From assembly GCA_003526065.1 (NCBI GenBank), contig DQBD01000272.1, forward strand, positions 1-10,572: a stretch of 10,572 nt of DNA, read 5' to 3'. Shown one piece after another: positions 7,024 through 10,572 of this stretch; the first letter of the stretch is position 1, and each line of letters starts with the position of its first letter. The position numbers were made by a program, and so were the translations under genes. A model generated the notes under the pieces. That model was not told the origin of the DNA and made no database searches. It worked only from the letters and a program-made list of their open reading frames with translations. The DNA is from Gammaproteobacteria bacterium (GTDB taxonomy: Bacteria > Pseudomonadota > Gammaproteobacteria > Immundisolibacterales > Immundisolibacteraceae).

Positions 7024-7856
7024 GTTGCCAGGCGCCAGTAAACGCCGAGCACGAGCTCGCCCCACATCAGGTTGATCCAACCGGCGATGGCCAGAAACGG
7101 TCCGAACGGAAAGGGGTTTTGTGCGTCACGCCGCCGCAGCAGGATGCTGGCCAGGCCATAGACGGTGCCCACCAGCGAAGCCAGCAGCAGGCAGGCTGGC
7201 AGCGCCTGCCAACCCAGCCATGCGCCGAGGAGGGCGAGCAGCTTGAAGTCGCCATATCCCATCCCCTCCTTGCCGGTTAGCCACTTGAACAGGTGATACA
7301 CCAGCCACAGCGTCAGGTACCCGGCGACGGCGCCGACAACGGACGACTCGATAGTGGTGAACGTGCCGTTCAGGTTGACCAGCAGGCCGGCCCATATGCC
7401 GGGAAGCGTGATGGCATCCGGCAGGAGCATGTGGTCGATGTCGATCACGGTGAGCGTCAGCAGGACGAAGCTCAGGGTCATGGCCGCCAGCGCGGCCGGT
7501 GTCGGGCCAAAATGCAGCGCCACGCCTGCAGCCAACAGGCCCGAGATCAGTTCGATCACCGGATAGCGCGCTGGAATCGGTGCCCTGCAAGCGGCACAGC
7601 GGCCGCGCAGCCAAAGCCAGCCAAACAGGGGCACGTTGTGCCGCCAGGCGACGGCAGTCTTGCATTGTGGGCAGTGGGAGGCGGGTCGTAACAGGTCGAA
7701 GCGGGCGGCGTCGACGCCGCCGTCACCCTGCCATTGCCGCTCCAGCATCAGGGGCAGCCGGTAAGCCACCACATTCAGGAAGCTGCCGACGACAGCACCC
7801 AGAACGAGACAGACGGCCGCAAGAAGTGGCGGGCTCGCCAGAAGCGCGTCGAGCAA
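7020..7856 (-). CDS. pilD: Prepilin leader peptidase / N-methyltransferase PilD
   Basis: PilD is an inner-membrane aspartyl protease that cleaves the leader from type IV pilins and type II secretion pseudopilins and then N-methylates the new N terminus. The 278-residue protein starts with the hydrophobic LGAVVGSFLNVVAYRLP (residues 19-35). It has the four-cysteine cytosolic zinc loop C62-x2-C65 ... C87-x2-C90, and about eight hydrophobic helices. The protease aspartate regions are IDIDHMLLPD (138-147) and GMGYGDFK with D203. PFPFGPFLAIAGW (248-260) is also conserved. The start is TTG at 7856: it matches the N terminus of Pseudomonas PilD (LLDxLASxP) and no suitable ATG exists. Only a weak GAGA lies upstream. 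The gene begins 8 nt after the pilC stop and overlaps coaE by 4 nt. Confidence 0.95.
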   Translation of the reverse strand: MLDALLASPPLLAAVCLVLGAVVGSFLNVVAYRLPLMLERQWQGDGGVDAARFDLLRPASHCPQCKTAVAWRHNVPLFGWLWLRGRCAACRAPIPARYPVIELISGLLAAGVALHFGPTPAALAAMTLSFVLLTLTVIDIDHMLLPDAITLPGIWAGLLVNLNGTFTTIESSVVGAVAGYLTLWLVYHLFKWLTGKEGMGYGDFKLLALLGAWLGWQALPACLLLASLVGTVYGLASILLRRRDAQNPFPFGPFLAIAGWINLMWGELVLGVYWRLAT

Positions 7857-7864
7857 GGGTGGTC

Positions 7865-9088
7865 TCAGAAGACGGCTGCGAGCTTGAAGATCGGCAGATA
7901 CATGGCGATCACGAGTCCGCCGACGATGACGCCCAACACCGACATGATCAAGGGTTCCATCAGGCTGGTGAGGCGATTGACCATCTGGTCGACTTCATCC
8001 TCGTAGAAATCGGCGACCTTGCCGAGCATGTGGTCGACCGATCCCGACTCTTCGCCGATGGCGACCATCTGGTTGACCATGTGAGCGAAAAGGCCGCTGT
8101 TTTCCATCGATACGTGCAGGCTGCTGCCGGTCGCCACCTCGTCGCGAACGCTGCGAATGCCCTTCTCGTACACGACATTGCCGGCGGCGCGGGCCACCGA
8201 TTCCATCGCCTCCACCAGCGGAACGCCGGCGGCGAACATGGTCGACAGCGTACGTGCGTAGCGCGCGACCGTTCCCTTGCGGACGATTTCGCCGATCAGC
8301 GGAATGCGCAGCACGACGCGGTCGAGAAAGTCCCTGAAGCCTTCCGAGCGCTGGTATGCCTGGAAGGCGATGACGACTGCCGCGATGACGGTGAGCGTGG
8401 CGGTCCACCACCATTGCCGGAAGCCTTCGGACAGATCGACGACGAAGCGGGTCAGTGCCGGCAGGTCGGCGCCGAAGCCCTGGAAAAGGCTTTCAAACTG
8501 GGGAATCACGAACACCAGCAGGATGGCGGTGACAATGAACCCCACGGCCACCACCGCGGCCGGGTAGAACATGGCCGAACGCACCTTGCGTTTCAGGGCT
8601 TCGGTCTTTTCGAGAAAGACCGACAGCTTGCCGAGCACGTCGTCGAGGATACCCGCCTGCTCGCCAGCGGCGACCAGGTTGACGTACAGCTCGCCGAACT
8701 GGCGCGGGTGTTTGGCCAGCGCCTCGTGCAGGCTGAGGCCGCCTTCGACTTGCCCCTTGATGTCCATCAGCAGTTCGGTCATCGCCGGGTTGTCGTGACC
8801 TCGGCCAATGATGTCGAAAGACGACACCATGGGAACGCCCGCTTCCAGCATGGTGGCCAGCTGGCGGGTGAAGTAGGCAATGTCGGCCGCGGTGACCTTC
8901 TGTCGCTTCTCGAACAGCGCCGACTTGCGTCGTACCCGCGCCTGAAGCACCCCGCGCTTGCGCAACTGGTCGCGAACGAACAGTTCGTCGGCGCTTTTGA
9001 TCTGACCGCTCAGGCGCTTGCCCGTGCGATCGACGCCGTTCCACACATAGGTGTTGATGCGGTTGGCGGGGGCTGCGCGAGCGGCCAT
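7865..9088 (-). CDS. pilC: Type IV pilus inner-membrane platform protein PilC
   Basis: PilC is the polytopic GspF-family platform on which the PilB and PilT motors act during pilus extension and retraction. The product is 407 residues, normal for PilC. It contains two T2SSF domains. The first begins at IAYFTRQLATMLEAGVPM and includes GLSLHEALAKHP and AAGEQAG. The second begins at ARYARTLSTMFAAGVPLVEA and includes MVAIGEESGSVDHML. Hydrophobic segments follow each domain (AAVVAVGFIVTAILLVFVIP; TLTVIAAVVIAF; LIMSVLGVIVGGLVIAMYLP). The chosen ATG at 9088 has a perfect AAGGAG at 8 nt spacing. An in-frame GTG three codons upstream (9097) overlaps the pilB stop but has no SD of its own. The gene is 5 nt after the pilB stop and 8 nt before the pilD start. 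Confidence 0.96.
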   Translation of the reverse strand: MAARAAPANRINTYVWNGVDRTGKRLSGQIKSADELFVRDQLRKRGVLQARVRRKSALFEKRQKVTAADIAYFTRQLATMLEAGVPMVSSFDIIGRGHDNPAMTELLMDIKGQVEGGLSLHEALAKHPRQFGELYVNLVAAGEQAGILDDVLGKLSVFLEKTEALKRKVRSAMFYPAAVVAVGFIVTAILLVFVIPQFESLFQGFGADLPALTRFVVDLSEGFRQWWWTATLTVIAAVVIAFQAYQRSEGFRDFLDRVVLRIPLIGEIVRKGTVARYARTLSTMFAAGVPLVEAMESVARAAGNVVYEKGIRSVRDEVATGSSLHVSMENSGLFAHMVNQMVAIGEESGSVDHMLGKVADFYEDEVDQMVNRLTSLMEPLIMSVLGVIVGGLVIAMYLPIFKLAAVF

Positions 9089-9093
9089 GTCGG

Positions 9094-10572
9094 TCACTCC
9101 TTGGTTATGCGGCGAATTTCGCCGAGGCTGGTGACGCCGTCGCGAACTTTGTCCAGGCCGGCGCGCACAAGGTCGGCGATGCTTTCCCGCGTGGCCTGTT
9201 CGGCGATCTCTATGGCGGAAGCCTCTCGCATGATCAGCGCACGCATGTCGTCCGAGATGGTCATGACCTGATAGATGCCGATGCGCCCCTTGTAACCGTC
9301 CGTGCAGCGATCGCAGCCGACCGCGTCGTACACGGTCAGGCCCGCGTCGAGCTCCTGCTCGGTGAATCCTTCACGCAAGAGCGTTTGCCGTGGCAGCTCA
9401 ATCGGTTTCTTGCAGTGGTTGCAGAGGCGGCGGGCCAGGCGCTGGGCCATGACCAGATTCAGGGCGGCGGCCACGTTGTACGAAGGCACGCCCATGTTCA
9501 TCAGGCGCGTGATGGTTTGAGGCGCATCGTTGGTGTGCAGCGTGGCCAGCACCATGTGTCCGGTCTGGGCGGCCTTCACGGCGATCTCGGCCGTTTCCAG
9601 GTCGCGGATCTCACCGATCAGGATCACGTCCGGGTCCTGACGCAGGAATGAGCGCAGCGCCGACGCAAACGTCAGGCCGGCCTTGACGTTCACGTTGACC
9701 TGGTTGATCCCTTCCATGACGATTTCCACCGGATCTTCGGCGGTGGAAATGTTGATGCCGGGCTGGTTCAGCTCCTTCAGGCCCGCGTACAGCGTCATGG
9801 TCTTGCCGCTGCCGGTCGGGCCGGTGATCAGCAGCATGCCGTACGGCTTGCCCAGGTTCTTCATGAAGATGTCGCGCTGCGCGCTGTTGAAGCCCAGCTG
9901 GTCGACGGTCAGCAGGCCGCTGCCACCGTCGAGCACGCGCATGACGATCTTTTCCCCGTACAGTGTGGGGCAGGTGCTCACGCGCAGGTCGACCGAGCGG
10001 TTGCGCGAGACCTTGAGCTTGATGCGCCCGTCCTGGGGAACGCGGCGCTCGGCGATATCCAGACGGGCCAACACCTTGATGCGGGCTGCCAGACGGTTGG
10101 CCAGGCCGGCGGGGGGCGCCGCGACCTCGCGCAGGATGCCATCGAGCCGATAGCGGACCCGGTAGCGCTTCTCGTAGGGCTCGAAGTGAAGGTCTGAGGC
10201 GCCCTTGTTGATGGCGTCCAGCAGCAACTTGTTGACGTAGCGCACGACCGGCGCGTCGTCGACATCGACGTTGCCGGGGCCGGCGTCTGCTTCCTCGTCC
10301 TGGACGACCAGCGCGTCCAAGTCGGCGTCGTCGATTTCGTCCAGCGGCTGTTCGGCCTGGTTCGCCAGCACCTGCGTGAGCATCGCCGACAGTTGGTCGT
10401 GCGGCACCAGGACCGCTTCGGTGCTCAGGCCGGAACTGAACTTGATTTCGTCCAGCGCCCGATAGTCGGTGGGGTCCGAGACCGCGGCGAACAGCCGATT
10501 GCCACGGCGAAACAGGGGGAGGGCACGGTGCTTGAGGATGACCTGCTCGCTGACAGATCGGAAGAGCGTCGT
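9094..10572 (-). CDS. pilB: Type IV pilus extension ATPase PilB (5' end outside window)
   Basis: PilB is the cytosolic hexameric GspE-family ATPase that powers pilus assembly. The frame is open to the right edge, giving 492 residues of a protein usually near 570, so about 75-80 N-terminal residues are missing. Numbered from the first visible residue, the end of the GspE/MshE-type N domain (GNRLFAAVSDPTDYRALDE) lies near 29-47. An acidic linker (roughly 75-105), typical of PilB, comes next, then SDLHFEPYEKRYRVRYR (126-142). The Walker A motif is GPTGSGKT (251-258), followed by the Asp-box AEDPVE, Walker B VILIGEIRD (316-324) and the His-box HMVLATLHTNDA. The zinc-binding tetracysteine is C384-x2-C387 ... 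C420-x2-C423. All key residues seen are intact. PilB rather than retraction ATPase PilT or type II GspE is favoured by neighbouring pilC and pilD. It is the first gene visible in the minus-strand run. Confidence 0.96.
   Translation of the reverse strand, partial: TTLFRSVSEQVILKHRALPLFRRGNRLFAAVSDPTDYRALDEIKFSSGLSTEAVLVPHDQLSAMLTQVLANQAEQPLDEIDDADLDALVVQDEEADAGPGNVDVDDAPVVRYVNKLLLDAINKGASDLHFEPYEKRYRVRYRLDGILREVAAPPAGLANRLAARIKVLARLDIAERRVPQDGRIKLKVSRNRSVDLRVSTCPTLYGEKIVMRVLDGGSGLLTVDQLGFNSAQRDIFMKNLGKPYGMLLITGPTGSGKTMTLYAGLKELNQPGINISTAEDPVEIVMEGINQVNVNVKAGLTFASALRSFLRQDPDVILIGEIRDLETAEIAVKAAQTGHMVLATLHTNDAPQTITRLMNMGVPSYNVAAALNLVMAQRLARRLCNHCKKPIELPRQTLLREGFTEQELDAGLTVYDAVGCDRCTDGYKGRIGIYQVMTISDDMRALIMREASAIEIAEQATRESIADLVRAGLDKVRDGVTSLGEIRRITKE
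9097..9102 (-). promoter_or_regulatory. Ribosome binding site that decides the pilC start
   Basis: The minus-strand hexamer AAGGAG (read 9102-9097) lies 8 nt before the ATG at 9088. It overlaps the alternative GTG at 9097 and so cannot serve it. It is the strongest Shine-Dalgarno sequence in the minus-strand run, and argues that pilC is translated at a high rate and largely on its own initiation. Confidence 0.75.

Noticed and set aside
7499..9271. A 590-codon open frame on the plus strand opposite pilD and pilC
   Set aside because: It is antisense to two clear genes, is rich in His, Arg, Asp and Gln with no recognisable domain, and is the usual shadow frame of GC-rich coding DNA.
9290..9425. 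The CxxC pairs in PilB as a sign of a foreign zinc domain
   Set aside because: The tetracysteine site is a normal feature of PilB/GspE ATPases.

Overview
The window looks like a chromosomal core region of a GC-rich gammaproteobacterium. The TolC, WaaA, ZapD, YacG, CoaE and PilB/PilC/PilD proteins all read as gammaproteobacterial types. The grouping of thiC, tolC, waaA and a WaaP/Ttg8-like kinase-fold gene resembles pseudomonad-type chromosomes, but I cannot name a genus. There are no insertion sequences, phage genes, tRNAs, rRNAs or CRISPR arrays, and coding density is very high. I found no candidate for a wholly new multi-gene system. The points worth attention are smaller: promoter architecture, a probable pseudokinase, a divergent methyltransferase and unusual gene overlaps.

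Layout. Positions 1-869 (minus) hold the N-terminal part of thiC (thiamine pyrimidine synthesis), cut by the window edge. The 204-bp divergent spacer 870-1073 carries a good sigma70-type thiC promoter whose -10 element is also readable as a -10 on the other strand, but no recognisable TPP riboswitch. Positions 1074-3477 (plus) are a probable three-gene operon: a PIMT-like methyltransferase, a single-domain rhodanese and the outer-membrane channel TolC. tolC converges, with a 15-bp gap, on waaA (3493-4755, minus; Kdo transferase of lipid A/LPS core). waaA is divergent from, and overlaps by 15 bp at its 5' end, a Kdo-kinase/Ttg8-like gene (4741-5505, plus).

That gene in turn overlaps the 3' end of yacG by 68 bp. 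From 5438 to the right edge, everything on the minus strand is one tight run: pilB (5' end missing) - pilC - pilD - coaE - zapD - yacG. Neighbours are separated by 4-bp stop/start overlaps or gaps of 30 bp or less. The run joins type IV pilus assembly (motor ATPase, inner-membrane platform, prepilin peptidase) with coenzyme A synthesis, Z-ring cross-linking and gyrase inhibition. This is a well-known gammaproteobacterial gene order.

How the genes work together: WaaA and the kinase-fold protein act on, or are related to, the inner LPS core; TolC sits in the outer membrane; PilB/C/D build the pilus and secretion machinery; CoaE, ZapD and YacG are housekeeping. Every gap between genes is shorter than 300 bp. 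Start codons were revised where Shine-Dalgarno position, stop/start overlap or family alignment pointed elsewhere than the longest reading frame (PIMT-like, tolC, waaA, yacG, coaE, pilC).
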